Origin: Lineus longissimus
Lineage: Eukaryota > Nemertea > Pilidiophora > Heteronemertea > Lineidae
Reading direction: 5' to 3'
Length of the DNA: 64,000 nucleotides
Assembly: GCF_910592395.1 (NCBI RefSeq)
Contig: NC_088310.1
Location: forward strand, 23,145,491-23,209,490
The notes under the pieces: generated by a model
The model's database searches: none
Told to the model about the DNA's origin: nothing
Seen by the model: only the letters and a program-made list of their open reading frames with translations
Part shown: piece by piece, positions 36,440 to 52,293 of the stretch
Position numbering within the stretch: the first letter of the stretch is position 1
Layout: every line of letters starts with the position of its first letter
Program-made: the position numbers and the translations under genes

Positions 36440-37880
36440 TGACACCCACTGTCAAAGTAATGGTGGTCAAAGGAATGCAAGCGCCAGCACAGTGGAAAAG
36501 GTGGTTAAACCGATGTTCAGAATTAACAGTAGCGTCACATCTCAGATCGTAGGTTCGACTCAGACGACTAGACAGCGTAAGTTTCCTGTGGGCTTTCCGG
36601 ACTTCTCTTTAAATGTACGTTACATTACAAAGTGTTCGATATTGTTTAAAGAGCTAATAAATGTCCGAGTTGAAGCTTTGCTGTCATATCAATATTCTTA
36701 AAGCACCGTTGGCAAGAAATCCCGTTATAAATAACTAATACCCTTTTACTTTGCTGCAAAGGACCAAGTAGACGGATATTAATATCAACGTACACCATCA
36801 GTTCTCGGGGGTTCGCTTCAGCATTTTGTCACATCTCATGTGCTGTACTACTATAGATCAAAGAACTAGTTTTGATCATTGGATATAGTAGCTGCTGTAA
36901 TACGAGTGAAAAATCTCTCTCGTATGTTGTCATTGTCCCATTCCTTAAGCAGTGGCCCGCTTGATATATTTCGCAATTGCTAAGGTGTCGAGCGTGGGCA
37001 GGTTTCGGCAGGATTCCTGGACCATGGATTTTGTTTCAAATTCAAGATGGCCGCCAATCTACAAAATGGGCCACCAAGTCCAATCATTTCCTTTCCTAAC
37101 GGCTGAAACAACGCTTTTGTAAAAAAATGCTTTTAAGATTGCAGAATCCCTGCTATAAGGTATAAACATTAATAGTTGGGGAAAGAAATCCCGTGCCATG
37201 CAGCCCCTAGACTTGTACCTACCCTACCAATGATGTGTCACTGAGTACAACTGGATCGACAGAACCTATGTATCTACCATTTATTATTGAAAGTATGAAA
37301 TGTTAATGGCGATCTACGGGAGACATGAAAACGTAGTGACTACATACTGATGGAGGCTACTCACAAATTACCATGCAAATAATCAATACATGGTAGGACT
37401 CTCAACAAAATAATCTCTTAATGGGTCCGGAGGGTGCGGACGCATTAAGTCACAGTGTTACGCTGATGATTCGAGCAACTACGGAGCAGCGGTGGGGAAA
37501 ATGGCAAGACACTGGAATGGTCATAGGTTCGAATTTATAACCCATCCAAAGGGCACAGTAGCGGAAGCGTTCAAGCGCTTTATGATTCCAGCAACAAAGG
37601 CGCTGTTGTGCGCAAAAATAGCGAAGCACTGAGTGGTCGTAGGTTCGAATCGATTTTACCAGGTCAAAGTGACAGGGTGGTTGGTGCTAGGGGATGATAT
37701 CGAGACAGAATAACCAAAAAGGATGTTGTGGTGGGTAGGATGGTGAGACTTAGTAAAAGTCGTCAGATAGCTGCCTTATGAAGTGACTGTAAAATGGTTA
37801 CACAAATAAATGGTCGCAGGTTCGAATCGATTAAACCGAGAAACAAAATGCAGTGGGTCAGACGTTGAAACGATCGTATA
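36440..37880. repeat. Cluster of B-box-like GGTTCGA motifs (possible decayed tRNA-derived SINEs)
   Basis: GGTTCGA occurs at about 36551, 37525, 37642 and 37819, three of them within GGTC-NN-AGGTTCGAAT, with a weaker TATTCGAACC near 37880. Such words are the internal pol III B box of tRNA-derived elements. No full cloverleaf or clear A box is visible, so this is tentative. Confidence 0.35.
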
Positions 37881-40800
37881 TTCGAACCGACCTTACCTGA
37901 TTCATTGACAGGGGGAAGCAACTGGAGAATTTGAGAAACGGAAAAGCAGGATCTGACCTTAACAACACGGGGTCTGGATTTTACTAGATTTTCCGCAGCA
38001 TCAGAATCAGCCCAACCAATAGTTCGCTGGCTATACCCTATGACAACATTGCTGTTCCTGGATCTATAAACATTACCACTGAGTGCTTTCTGACGTAAGT
38101 CACAGAAGAAGACACTTCTTAATATCCTTTCCTCCCGCCAACGCAATCTCCAGATATCTACTTCCCCGTTCCAATGTAAATATAGGCAAAGCTATTCAGT
38201 TAAGTCACCCTTTCTGTGGTAAATTGGTTGCCTGCTTTCCTTGTAATCAGGGACTTGAAGATATAACCAATGTTAACAAGACTAATTTTCAGGACTCTAT
38301 TTCTTCATGATACTATTAAAATGATGACATTTCAAATAGTACAAAGAAGGAAGGAGAGAGAAGACCTACGATACGACCAGCAACTAATGAGACAACACTT
38401 TCTCATCCAACCACTGAAGCCAAACAGAGGTTCAATAGCTAAACGTACATGGAGTGGTTTGTAATTAGAAAACATATTTTCAGAAATTGGAACGTTAATG
38501 CTCAATTGGAAGGAATGATCGAGAAGGACTCTGATCCGGCCAGCCACTGCCAAGACAAACCCCACTTCATAGAACCACAGTATCCCAGCATAGATGCCCG
38601 TAGAACATAAAAGGCATATTCCACACACGCTCGCGTCGCCATGGAAATAGAAGTAGTCAATGGTCCGTTGGGAACTTACCCTGTATTTGCAAATGTTTAA
38701 CACGATATGTTTACCGCGGGTCCTGGTAACATTTTGGTGGAAATCGAATGGATGGGAATTTTCGATCTTGGAAACTTTGGGTGGAACACGAGATGGAAGA
38801 GTCTTGGTTGGAATATCTCGCAAGCTATCTTGAGAACGCAATTGAATAGGCCATCATGAATTATGAATAAGGCAGCGTTGGTAATAACCTGTTGCAGAAG
38901 AGACTGGTAGCATTGTGGACCACGAACACCGAAAACTGCTGCCATTTTGAATTTTCGCAGGCATCTTGGATTTGAGGCGAAACTTAGGGTGGCTCTAAAG
39001 TCTATTGTAAAGGACATGTTATATGCTGGTCAAACCGCTAAGAAAGTTACATGGCTACATTTTCCTCATGGTGCTTTCCCATCTAACCTATCCGTTGGCT
39101 CGTTGCAAGGTTGTCTTTTACACCGGGTCCTTTCCCGGTCGTTTCAATAATGCCAGCATGTTGTTTTATTTCGGGACATTTGTTACTAAGGTTGCAGACC
39201 TGCTTGACTCCGCATGTGATAGCGGGGATGGTGGCTTCACCCCACAGTGCGTTAATGTTATTCAGCAGCAGCTACTTGAGGCCGGTCCTGTTCATGCCGG
39301 ATTTTTTAACCAAGATCTACAATATCACAAAGACAAAATTGTAGGCGTTTGTCACAACATAATAATCTTGGAAGCTCCCACTGGATAGATTGCAGAGTGT
39401 GAGGAACAGTAGGTGGAATTCATTAACTAACTAATGATGTTCTGGCCTTTTACAAAGACACAAAGCAGTTTTGTGAGGCAAAGTGTTTAGAATTGAGCAA
39501 AATACTTTTGGTCTCCTTCAATCTCCCAAGAGTACAAATGTACATATAAGAAATTTAGCCAACAGCTACTCTGGGAAAACTAAGAACGATGCCAATATCG
39601 AATTGAGAGTTATACGTCATCTAGGATCTTCATTCCAGGAACACTCTTGACACGCGAGTCCGAGTCCCCACCGGGTATAAGCAGACTCGCGTCCTCCGAG
39701 GTGAAAAACGCTGTTGTGAATTTTGAACACCCGTCGTCCATTCTGACAGCCCGAAGGAAAGTTGTGATACTGAAATGTAAATACATGTACAGGCGGATAC
39801 AAGATGCACCACGATCTACATTAACTCTAAATGCCTAAAGAGATAACGGAATATTATTCTAAGCACAAATACTAGCCCTCCTTGCTATATGCATATACAT
39901 CATCCCAAGAAATGTCTAAGTATAAACGCTCAAAATATTTCATTCCATTCTCAACTATTGAAATCCTTCGCTTAAAAGACCCAGGAGGGAGTCGCCATTA
40001 AATCGACAAAGTTGCCCTAGCAACCATTTAAATCTGATTAATTGCCAGTGAAATCAAGTTTTCAATAAACGAGGAAACGTCACTTGTATAAAGAGTATAT
40101 AAATATTCCCTTGCCATTGTCGGATGCATGATTGATGGCTGCTGGTGACGGGGTAGATCTGGGTTCGGGCACCAGGGGGCATACTTCAGGGATTCAATTT
40201 ACTTTCACCGGCAGCCACTTCTTGCCATACTACTTTAAATGATCGATCGCTTCCAATCTCTTACATCAATCTTCAGAATTGATTTGTGATAGGTCTATTT
40301 TAGGCTGTGCAATTTTTAAACACTTTGGTGGCTATGAAAAATGATCGCATGAACCATACGATCAATTACAATATTTCAAGTGTCTTGTATCGGTCTACTG
40401 GGTGTACCAGAATCCAGGCCAAATGAGTTTCACATACTAGATTTAAGGCATCCGACACAAACGTAAATGTGTTGTAATGGTTGCCACGTTAAAATAGATA
40501 ATGACGCCGGCAATTTTTTTTCTTCAACTCAAACACGATTACGATAGATTATGACGTTGATAAACGATCATCTTGGAGTTCCGAGATATAAGTAACTCCT
40601 TTTTTGAATAACACAGTCCGACATAAACAACGTTGTTGGATATGAGCCGATATGGTACATTACATCTAATTGAAATTGGCTTCAGACCTACATGTAAGTC
40701 TTTTTTGATCTAAAGGTATGGCCAAAGCCGATCTATAATAGGTAATGAACAAAAGCGATCCACGACTCCAATAACTCAGCCGGTATGTATTGTTATTATT

Positions 40801-43800
40801 CATAACAAAGGAATAATGATGGGAGGCCAGAAATCGCTGTGTCATAACACATTCGTTAATTGACTTTCCCTGTTAGGTAACGCATTGTACGCTCGTGATT
40901 GCAGAAATAAATCGACGAGAAGAGTTGAATATCATGACACAAGCCATGAGTAAGCCACGGAAAGTCACATGTATGAACAATTTCAAGGGTTTTTAAATAT
41001 GATGGACATTTTATTAAGAGCAAATACAATGTAAGTAAATCAAACTTACATCTAGCCTCGTGATTTGAGGCAAATGAACATGATTGTCCATGTATCCTTT
41101 ATACACAAGACAAAACTTAAACAGGAGTAACTTGAAGCCACAGGGCTATGCAGATGACTGGAGATGATGGCTGTTAGAAACTTGAAGCCACAAGGGAACT
41201 AATGCTTATCCCCAACATGAAAGGACTGTAGATATCACCCTACTGCCTACATCATTATCAATGCAACATCGTTCTGAAACAACAGCCGGACACTGATAAA
41301 CGATTTTAACCATCGTCTGCAGATAATGCCGGAGGTTATAAAAGTAACTAATTATTGATGATCTATTTTCGTCCTATTTGAGTATTTCCAATTGCCAATG
41401 GCATCGAACAGGACACGAGCAGATTAATTTCCGACGATACAATGCGTTACCTTAAGTTGATAATATTACAAATGAGTCTACAGGATTTCTTCCATCATGG
41501 TGTTGGAGGAAATCTTGTTGTTACCTACGATTGACAGAGGACGATTATCTCGCCTTGCATATCTCCTGTGTTTTCCACCGTATGATGCCCTGCGGAGGCT
41601 TTCGATGTTTTCCGCTGTTGTATAACATTTGCACTATTTTTGATGTTCTGCACTTTTCATGGTCAGGTACTTGAACTATCTTTGATGTTTTCAACCGTTG
41701 TCTTGAATTATCAACTGTTGTCTGGTTACACAACCTTCTATGTTTTCTATTGTTGTCTTGCATTATAAAAAACACCCAACTGAAATCAGTTTTCGAAGCG
41801 TATTGCTTCTATTGATACACTCAGTAGTACTCAACAATTCCCTGATTGTGTAACAAGGCTGAATGCCATGATAATGATGGATTGGACAATGGATTATCTC
41901 AGATTAGCGGTCAGTGGCATTGATTACCAGTGACTAGAGTTACGCGAGTATTTAACCCTTTAATGTCACTCCGACTGTCATTACACGCGTTTTCTCCGGA
42001 AATCAGGTTCACCGGTACGCGCAGGTGTACTCGTGTTTTTGGGCCAAAATATCGTTGTGGACCAGCCAACCTAAGTTCGCGGACTGCGATATTTCACTAA
42101 GTGTAATTCTACGTTGGTTGCTCATGGCTATACAATGACCACATAGTCGAAGTGTTAATGCTCATTGTGAGTGATGGTTCGCGCTATTCCACGCTCGTAA
42201 CATTGCGTTGCTATGGAACCGACATAAGCCTTCAATTTAGCAACCTCTGGCGTCGAGACAGCAATCTATTTATAGCCTTGATTATTTTCTATTGCCACTT
42301 TAGGACAGTTATCATCGCTGATGAAATTTGACCATTCTCCCCATTCGCGTTTTGCACCCTTTCCATATTGCTTTCTCAGTCAAACTGATGGGATCATGAT
42401 CATTGCGAAGATTTAGTGTTATCCTCAGCAATCACGGAGGAGGCCATGCTATAAATACCACCAGACCGATTTAATCCAATCCATCGATTCGGAGCTTGAC
42501 GAAGACAAGATTTTCCTAATCGAAGCTGAGCCGAGTACAAGCAACACTACGGTGTATTGTCATTGCTGGTACCCGCCTCATGAACTATGAAAATTATACC
42601 AGGTACATACTTCGAGTCATATTATTTCCACGATATCCTTGCTCAAAGCGCTTCTGCAAATGGTCGTTTAAACTCTCTCGGCTGCAGTCTCCTTTTTTCA
42701 AACGTTCTGATCGATGCAGGACATTTTGAAAATTGTTTCCGCCAATGTCAGTTAACACAGCGCTGCGTCAGTTGCCAAACCCAACCGAGAACGTCAACAT
42801 TTTTTTGCGATATTTGCTTTACATCCTGCTTGGAATGTAAAACAATGAACGTCAGCACAATGTGAAACTCAATGAAGCGGAATGCACGTGAGAGATTGGT
42901 CCTAATAACAATGAGTAGCGTCCTCTCAGATGGTTGTCTCCTACAGAGTGGCACAATGAAAGTTACAACAACTATGCCAGGAGACCGGCATAGTAGAAAG
43001 CCACCACGATAGCTGGAAGTAGCGGCAACTCCTACTTCTATGACCCTTGCCTCATCATTAATTGCTCTAAACCACAGTATTTTGCTGTAACCGTATACGA
43101 ATATAACTGCTAATGAATTGAATGACTCCTATCATTACTCTCCCACATTATTCCATTTCGTGGATTATTGCCCGGTTTAGATATTCGATAAATCCATTAG
43201 CTGGCCATTGTTTAAGCGCCCCAGTCACGGTAGGCTGTGACTGTTCGACACCACCAGCGAATATGCTCCTGCTATGCGCAATATATATACAAATAATCGG
43301 TCGTCATATCAACACCAGTGAGACGAAGACGAAGGATTAACTGAAGATATAACCATAATCATAATCATATGTATGATAACTTTGCCTGCCGAAGTCAGTA
43401 ATGCAAAAATGTATTACTGCAATAACATTTCTTATTGTTATCATCTGAGGAGTTACATTTTCCTTGTACACAGACCCAGAGGCGGCAAGCAACACCATGC
43501 ACTTGAATCAAATTCAGACCCATTAGCATCTGCATCATTACCCGTACAATTTCAGCTAATTACATTTGTGCCATGTTACATGCCTCATTCTGCATTTCTA
43601 AGTGCATTACATCTCAAGCCTTGGTGGGTCTAATGAGTAGGTTACTCACTCGGTGTTGTAAGCGCCTGAGCCCATTACCAAAAATGACGGATATTTGTAT
43701 CACACGCTATGGAAAAAGTAACATTTCCAAGCATTATTGGACATCATTGGTAAACTGGCTTGCCGTCCTTGGAGATTTTTGAGAATCAAGTAAAATTTTC

Positions 43801-46800
43801 CAATTGGGATATGCGTGTTTTTTTTCTTTGAAATGGTACTATAATCGTTTATGTGCAATATGTTTGAGCCGAATGTTCGGGATGGTAAATGCATGAATGT
43901 CGAACACGTGTCTGCCACAATACCCGGCCTCTCAAGAGTGTGTGATATCGGAACAGAGCATCTCTTATGTGCATTTTTGCTGCTTCCGCAAAACATACAT
44001 GATTGTGCTTTTGCCAGTCGATGCTCGTCAATTACACCGCAATGACCCTGTAGTCATTAACGAATTACCTGACTGATTAATGGTGATATAAAAACTGACC
44101 AGGTCCAACCACCAAACTAACGAGGTTCAAGAGAGCGCGCCGAAGGCGTTCATATTCCGATGACCGTACATATCGCGTAACGAAAAATGTCACTACGAAT
44201 CAAACATCCAATAATGAAACCTATGAGCAATGAATTTCTTTGGTGGTTGGACCAGGGTATTGATTGGTGGAGAGACACCCTTGGTGTCTGACTTGCTATC
44301 ACTACCATCACCTCCCGGTGTCAATGAAGTCTAATTGCACAGCCAGGTTGGTCTGTGCAAATATTGATACACACCTCGCAAGTATGACCGAAATGAAATT
44401 TACCGAGTTGGCCAGCACTTGCGAGTGGATAAAGCCCCTAGTGAGCTGAAGATGACGGAGAATTGTGATGTGCTTTGGGGTACTCTCATACCCTTGACTC
44501 AACAGGACAGCGGCGACCACGGCTGTTGAGAGTTCATTCAGCACGTTTGATTAGTTTCTTGGTTGCAACTGTCATGCAAAAATTTGTATTGCAGCGGGCT
44601 TTGACATCGTCAGCCACACTGGTCGTACTTTGTACGTTATTTTAAGTTGATGCACAGTAAATTATGACCTTCAGCATGGGCTGACCATTGGGAAACTTGT
44701 TTTTTACGTGCATTACCACATGGTAGACGATCTGTTTGGTGTCACGGATTTGTTTTCTATATCCCGCATTTAATTCATCAAACCAAATTACAAATTAAAA
44801 ATTATAGAAACGATCTGAAATGAATGACAATACCACGTAGAAAATGTGTCTACGGCCTCCCCTACCCCGGACCTCATAACGCCTAAACCCTCCCTCAGCA
44901 TGGGACACGTACAAGGAAATTGTTTTCTCTAGCTCTCAGCTAATTCTCTCATCTATTATGTATCCTAGAATTCTCTAGTGGGCACCTCCGAGAAATCTTA
45001 CATTGCAGTCTGGCGCGTTCTTCTGTCAGATGCCTGCAGATTACGTTAATAAAACATGCTTCAAATAAATTGAACTACCGAACTTTATGATGTCTCCCTT
45101 GGTCGTAAGGTAAATGATCTAGGTGATGGTGAAAGAGATTAAAGTGGAAAGTAACGAAATGAAATGAAATGTTAGCTTACTGGCCCACAAAAAGGTTGGC
45201 TATCAAGCATGTTTGTTTTTTTAGAAACGGAAAATATATCCCCCACCAGAAGATTTGCGGCCGATATGAAAAAAGACTGGTCTTTATTAATTCTTGTTAT
45301 CATGTGAATGTACATTACCAAGAAAAAATGTTTTCATATTAAGAAGATTTGGGAGAAGTTTGGCAGTGAAACAGTAAACGATTTCCTCATCACATACTCG
45401 AGTCATTACATAACATTTCATCGATCAATATACTTATATGTAGACCCATCGATATTATTAGTGCTAGCATCTTAGAATCCTTTTAAAAAAACCTAACATT
45501 TTCTTGCTTCTAACTTAAATAACATAATTATGCTGACGCCAATTTCAAATCATCCCAGTCGGAATCTTCCTTTGGCAAAACAAGAACAATTGGTCATCAG
45601 TACATCGTGGAGGACTAAACGAGACGGAAGAAGTTTGTCTTCATTATGTAATTATTGATGACTAATATAAACTTCTCACGTAACAGGTGGAAATTGGCCA
45701 GTTGCAAAGCGAAGGATTGCAAATGTAGACGACGTAATACTAATCAATGAATTCCATCACGTGAGCATGAGCTTTGCTTTGAGCAAGTCCAACTAGAAAA
45801 ATTGTGCGGTGTAACTTGATGTACATCTACTGGGATTTTAAAAAGTAAAGTAAAGGCATTATATTGATATCACCCATATAAAATGTTGAGAGGCTTCGAA
45901 ATAATTCAGGATGTATTTCTTTCTATACACTCCGACAAGACAGCACAGAACACCGAGGGTTACCCGTCATTAAACGAACAATATGAATATCATTATCAAG
46001 CTCTACAATTATTTGCATATACCTTAAAATAAGCAATGGTGGTTGCCTGTGTAATCCATAATCCTGAGTTGAAAGAGTAGCACCAAGGAGCACGATTAGG
46101 AGTTCTATGAATATATCCCAAATGTACCCACACATCCAAGCCCTGGAGCCGTGAGATCATCAAGGCCGATTTTTAGCAGATGGGCCACGTCTGACTGGTC
46201 AATCTAATTTCTAATGCAATTAATTGAACGACACTTAGCACCAGTTAATTCCACAGCAAATGCTTTCGGCAAGTGATATTCACAAAATCCGCTCAACACG
46301 TATCACAAAACCACCGAAATACCTATCCAAAAGAAGCCCATCCAAGTTTGTACACTATGAACATAAACGGATCAAAATACCAAAAATACCAGTTGGTCTT
46401 CGCTTCAATGTTCTCTATAACGAGGGATGCCTATATCCTTAACGAGGCTAGAGAACCAATGTTGCTAGCTCCGCAGCAAATGAATAACGATTTCCTATTC
46501 GCGGAGAATGCTCTGGATGGTGAGTCATCTTGGTAATGAACCAATATGGAGTTGATATAGATGGCCGGGAGTGTGAGAGTCCTAAGATAGCAGTTCTGTG
46601 GGTGTGTGCACGGTCTATCACAGAGGCAAAGAGCCCATTGCGCTGGTGACACCAATCAATTTAGGAGAAAAAGGAGGAGAAGATTAACAACACCTTTCGC
46701 TTGTCCACAAAAAAAATCCTATTTTGATCTTTGGGCGAAAATCCGGATCTCCTCCGCATCTTCGAAGCGGTCAATAGTGAAGGCACAATGCCCAGCCATG

Positions 46801-49800
46801 AATATTTTACAAGCGGCTAATAAACGTCCATGTAATATGTACATGCTGCACTGGTCGATGATGTGATTAATCATCATTTGCCTGCGTTTGTTACGTGAAT
46901 TAGGGCTTGACTCCTAAATCGAGCGGAGTTGCATTTTTACAAGAACCCTTTACAACAATTGTAAAAGATGGAGTATCCAACCAGTTTGAAACTGCGAAGT
47001 AGCTGTACTGTTGCTGAAAACACCTTAACGAGATTACTAGTCGTGAAAGCCCTTAACAATGAGATTTTCCATTCGATTACAATGTCGCTGTAGAGATAAT
47101 AGCACAATCACAAAACATCGAATGTGAAAAAAAATTTAATTGCGAATTTACTTAGTTCTACTTAAGTTTGTCGTCGCCTTCAATATGAAATGAGGAATGG
47201 GAAATTGAAAGAAATTTTTCCTGCAGCCATTACAAGGAAAAAGGCATTTGTCTTGTGAATTGATATCAAGTGATTTAATTTTGGTAATAATGATTGCAGT
47301 AGAAGGTTTCACCACTTTATGCAGCTAAATTTTCACCAAATAAGGAACCGAGTTTGTGATCATTTTCAATCATAGCCATGGCCGAACGATTTCATACTGG
47401 CAGCAAAAATGTCTGTCCTTATGAATCTTTGCTAACAGATATGTCCGAATCAGTTTAAGAAGATCAGACACTGAAGTGTACCCTATAATCTTAGCCAATC
47501 CCTTTTCGAGCGTAAACAGAAGACCAATCTCCTCTAAGCGGTTTATCGATATCTTCAGCAAACAGAATTGGATTCTTCAAGAACGTTTACATTGACATCC
47601 GCAATATCTGCAATGCAGCATAAGTATCCACACGTAAATTCAATATGCACACGCACCGCGATTGTGAAATTGGTCAATGTCGTACATGTACATGTACATG
47701 CATTTGCCATTCCGGCTGCCATTTCGGCATGTATCAAGTGATAAACGAGTGTCATTCTAATTTGTCAAAGGAATGATTTCCAATTTAACAGGTGCAGGAT
47801 TTAATTCGCTGTTCTATGCATACTTTTGTAGACGGACAGCAATATTTTAATCTTATGCCCACTCGGTGTGCCTCATGTTCTACAAGGTCTTTGCTCTGAA
47901 CAATTCCTTATAGTAGCAGCCATAACCCTATAGCAGGCCAAATCAGAAGCCATCAACGCTGCTTCATCTGGGCAGCAAGGAGCGCGAACCAATCAGAAGT
48001 ATCCGACGCAGTTTCTACGAAAAGTTTTGATAAGAAATTTAAAAAAACCCAAAAAACCCAATCCGGCAACCGACTCTTGGAGGTAAATAATCCCATGTAT
48101 ACGTTACCATGACTAAGCAACAGTTAAATCCATTATGCTAATGTGATACATGATATAATAAGTATGATTTCTGGTATATAGGATGAGTGTACGGCACTCA
48201 TCGGTGACAACCACACAGCACACTACGCCAGTCAAAGCTATTACAGTCGCGGACCATTATACAGTGAAGCAAGGAAAATTACTAAATATTATTACCAGTC
48301 AACTAGGGGTTGCCGTTCATACCTCGGGGAACTGTATCTAATTATTTCCTATGTTTCTCAACGAGGCTAGCGATATAAAATGTATCTTATGGGGATAGCA
48401 GTATGCATTAGTGCTGTTGTAATTATTGAATTAAACTGGAGCAGCGGAGTAGACAGCCGTTAGGCGGATGGAGATGTGTGGTACGGGATAGCTGTTACCA
48501 TGTTGCTGAAACGATGATTCCAAAATGGCCACCGGTGACTCAAGCGGGCGGCCATGGCAATGACTGGCAGATCAACTGATATATACAGATCAACCTAAGT
48601 TTGATGGTCCTGGTCGTCCTCCATGTTGAGCCATCATTCGAGCCACTGACTCTCTTTACCTGTAAAAATAAGAGCCTTGTTCCTGAATAAGCTATTACTT
48701 CTATCACCAAATGACACAGCGCTGAAATGTCCATTGCCTCCTTTCAACCGATTTTGACTTCATGGTCACATCAAGGTCATAGTCATTGCGTTAGTACTTT
48801 TCTCTCTTCATCCACAAAGTGTTCATTAAGTATGCAGGTGTTCGTTATCTTTTATCATACTTATTAAACTAACTATGATGAAGAAAATATGCCACAAGTG
48901 AAACTAGTCTCTCTTGTAACTCAATGGTACGCCCTTTTAGCTGAAATTGCACGATTCACAATTAGCGCTGAGAGATAGGACAATGTTTTGCCCACCGCAA
49001 ATAAAAAGTGGAAATCGTTGAACAGTCGTACGCATTATGCCTGGCGATGCTATAATGCACAATATCTGAATGTATCATAGGAGCTAAATGCTTGTGAAAT
49101 ACACTGCATGCGTTGTAAGCATTGATTTTGAATGGAGACTATGCAAGAGTTTTGGAAAAGGGATAACAACACTGAGCACTGGCGGCATAGCGAATGCTAA
49201 AGCGAATATTGCCTTGTAATTCGAGCAAATTACATATTGGATGGTGGAAGGCAAACCATCTATGGGTTGGTCTGTTTTGTCTATTTTATTTCACAAGCAG
49301 TGGGAACAATATATACATATCGATAGGGGTTAAAAATACATGTTCATTTTGTATGATCTATAACTTCTGTCTTGTTTTCGCCGACTTTCTGTGGTTTTCG
49401 ACATCACTCAATGTTGCCTTATAAAGAAGGTTCTATTATCGAATATACATTTGCGTCAGATACAATCGAGACATTTTGCAAATAAGCTACATTATCATTG
49501 TTATCTTTAAGAAAACCCCTGAACCCGAACTATATTTCGGTTACGGGCTACAACAGACTCGTTGGATTTATTTTGGCTTGTGAAGGTCTGGGCTGAAAGG
49601 ATCAGAAAGGAGAGCGTTTGACCCATTCATTTTTTACAAGAGATTCTGGCAAAGGTATTGTGACCGGTAACCGGTATATTATTTTGAAGCTCCACCGTGA
49701 GAACGCAACGCATTCGTCACGAGGGAAGATGAAGGCCGCGAAGACTGATTCATGTTGCTTTTTATTTTTTCCTACCTGTATCGCGTTTATATCAAATCCC

Positions 49801-52290
49801 CGACGTCGGTCAACCACACTTTAGGCCACTCTGAAAGATCGGAGATGGCATTAGTCAAGTCAGCAAGGCGTTTTTCCAGGAATGACATTTCTCCAGGGTT
49901 TTGATGCACGTTTTGATGGCCAACGTTCAAAGGTTGACACCTTATGATAAGAAATCAAATGCCATGATAAAGATGGAAAAGCTATGATGTTAAAAGCTTG
50001 GCAAAAATAAGTAATGTCACGCGTTAAAGCAGGAAGTATAACTGATGCTAATGTTGCCCTATACACAGCAACTCAAGTAAAAAGGTTTGCTACGGCTCAA
50101 TTTACCGAACTGACTATTGTCCATGTACTTAATAAGAATGATAGTAACCAGACACCTTAATGATATATATACTGATGTGAAAGATAAACAGATTCTACCA
50201 GGACTATGATATATTCACAAATAAAAAAGGCTTCTAAAGATTATATTCTAGGTGTAGCTAAGTTTCTGACCCAATAATGCGTAATCTAAAAATCTATTGC
50301 AGGTTGTCTTGCCTTCTACAGAGACATGAAGTTGCAATTTTTCTCATGATGTCCGTCGAAGTTACACCATAGGTGCGGGATGTCAGTACACCAATCTTTT
50401 CTAACTATTATAAGGTAAGTGGAAAAACATCAGCTGTGATTAAATCTTTTTATTTTTCCACATTGGTCTGTGGAGTTGAACTTTTTTTTGGGGGGGGGGG
50501 GGGGGGGAGGAGGCTCTCTAACACATTGCATACCTGTGCATTGGTGTTAATGCCTACAATTATACTGATATTATAAATCTTAGAATATGGTATTTTGTAA
50601 TGCATGCTACACGTAGATAGTATTTACATGTATGTTATCAAGTTGCAGACGCAAAATGCACCGTACTCACCCCTGCTCCGATATATGACGCTACAACCAT
50701 TCTAACTTACCTGCAAGAGACAACAGGTTAACAAAAAAATTAGTTAGATGTGATAGTGTGCCATCAAATTTCATTAGATATCAACCTAGAGGGATATTGA
50801 TAAATGAATGATAAATATTGTGTTCAATAATGGCTGGATGTTCCATTGTTATAATAGGCACATCTCTATGGCAGTCTGAAAAAAATCGATCAGAGCAATG
50901 AATGATTTATAGAGCGATTCCTGAAAAATAGGTACCTCGTAATCGGTCCGGTTGGGGGTGACGGAGGGGCGGATCGCAAGCCGTGACTGATCGGATTGCC
51001 TCTTCATGAGATTGATTATGTGCATGCACTGGCAGCGAAAGGTGGAAAAAGATAATGCTATTATTTCCCTTGAGATATTTTGTCGCGTGCAAGTTCGGGT
51101 TGGTTGCGGATGAAGAGCGTGCGAAGTTGTGAATGCCATGGCTGCATGAAAGCAAATAATGTCGAGAGGAAAAAAAAGCTTCATGTACCAATCTGCCGCC
51201 TTGTCAAATATACCTAACCTCCATGCGTCACGAAAGCCAAAAGACCCTGTATAAGATATTGGTATGTCGAATTACAATACGAGTGTGGCCCATTCCTTTT
51301 CAACGACCAAAGGACTGATCTCAGCCTGCGGGTTCAGCAACCTGTTCACCAGATAAGGTTAGCCGTGCGAAGATTGAGTAATGTGGCAGCGCAAACACTG
51401 AAGCGCCATATTCGTACAGCGAGTGAAGAATCAATAAGTTTAGTCTCTACCCTTGTTAACAGCGCAATCGGCAATAATGAACATTTTCATCTTGTATGTA
51501 GTGAAAGGAAAGACGAACCGAATCGATGCCTGAAGAAGCTAGCCTCGGAACAAAACCAGTTCGACATCTTAAAAGAGATGCTCTGCATACAAATCAACAA
51601 ACTAAGCTATTGGCAAAGATCCGACCTCTCGGAAAATCGAAATGAGATGGAAATCTCTTAGTGTGAATTGTTTCAAAGAATTCACCAAGCGTCATTTGCG
51701 GTATCAAAAAAATTGTACGAGTTATTTTCCATCGTGATTTGCTAAGGCATTTCAACCTTCGGGGCGTAATCACTCTTCATGGGGAAGGTCATCCGATTAG
51801 TTCCCAAAATCAAGCAGGTTGCTCGTCATATTCTACAATTTACTCAAAATGATCACTAATAATTATTTTGCTTGAAATACAGATGGTGTGAGGGGAGACG
51901 ACTCCTTGTTTCTTTCCAGAGAGATAATCACATCCAACTCATTTAATGAACTGCTAGTCTTTAAGAAATATGCCGAGACAAATCAATTTTGGTATATGTA
52001 CATCGTAGAAGGACAAACCAGCGACATCGCAGATTCTTTCTTGGTTCGATTGCAATTTTGAGTAGATTAGATACGTACAAATACCAGTACAAATATTCAT
52101 TGCCACCTTAAGTGACCTTTGAGAGATGCATTTGCAGATTTTTATTGGAAACCCTCACTTGGACGACACCTGAACTTTCGATGTCATCGCCGCTGTCCCT
52201 GTTTGGCCCACCACAACGCATGAAGCATTAATCCACCTGACAGATATCTCTCGTTTACACGCTAGACAAGCCAGAAATAACGATATGTGT
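37881..52290. other. Long gene-free stretch
   Basis: AT-rich sequence without a gene I can support. It includes a TACATGTACATG microsatellite near 47682-47701 and an 18-base G run at 50490-50507. All ORFs are short and show no family features. Confidence 0.55.
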
Positions 52291-52293
52291 ATA

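Noticed and set aside
37600-37670. tRNA gene around the GGTTCGAAT word
   Set aside because: No cloverleaf with matching acceptor stem or anticodon arm can be drawn.
38332-38841. 169-aa minus-strand ORF
   Set aside because: No recognisable motif or supporting splice sites.
42587-42865. Cys-rich plus-strand ORF that could suggest a secreted peptide
   Set aside because: No signal peptide, irregular Cys spacing and no context; likely chance.
50490-50507. Run of 18 G as a functional quadruplex
   Set aside because: A homopolymer of this kind is prone to sequencing error, and nothing around it suggests function.
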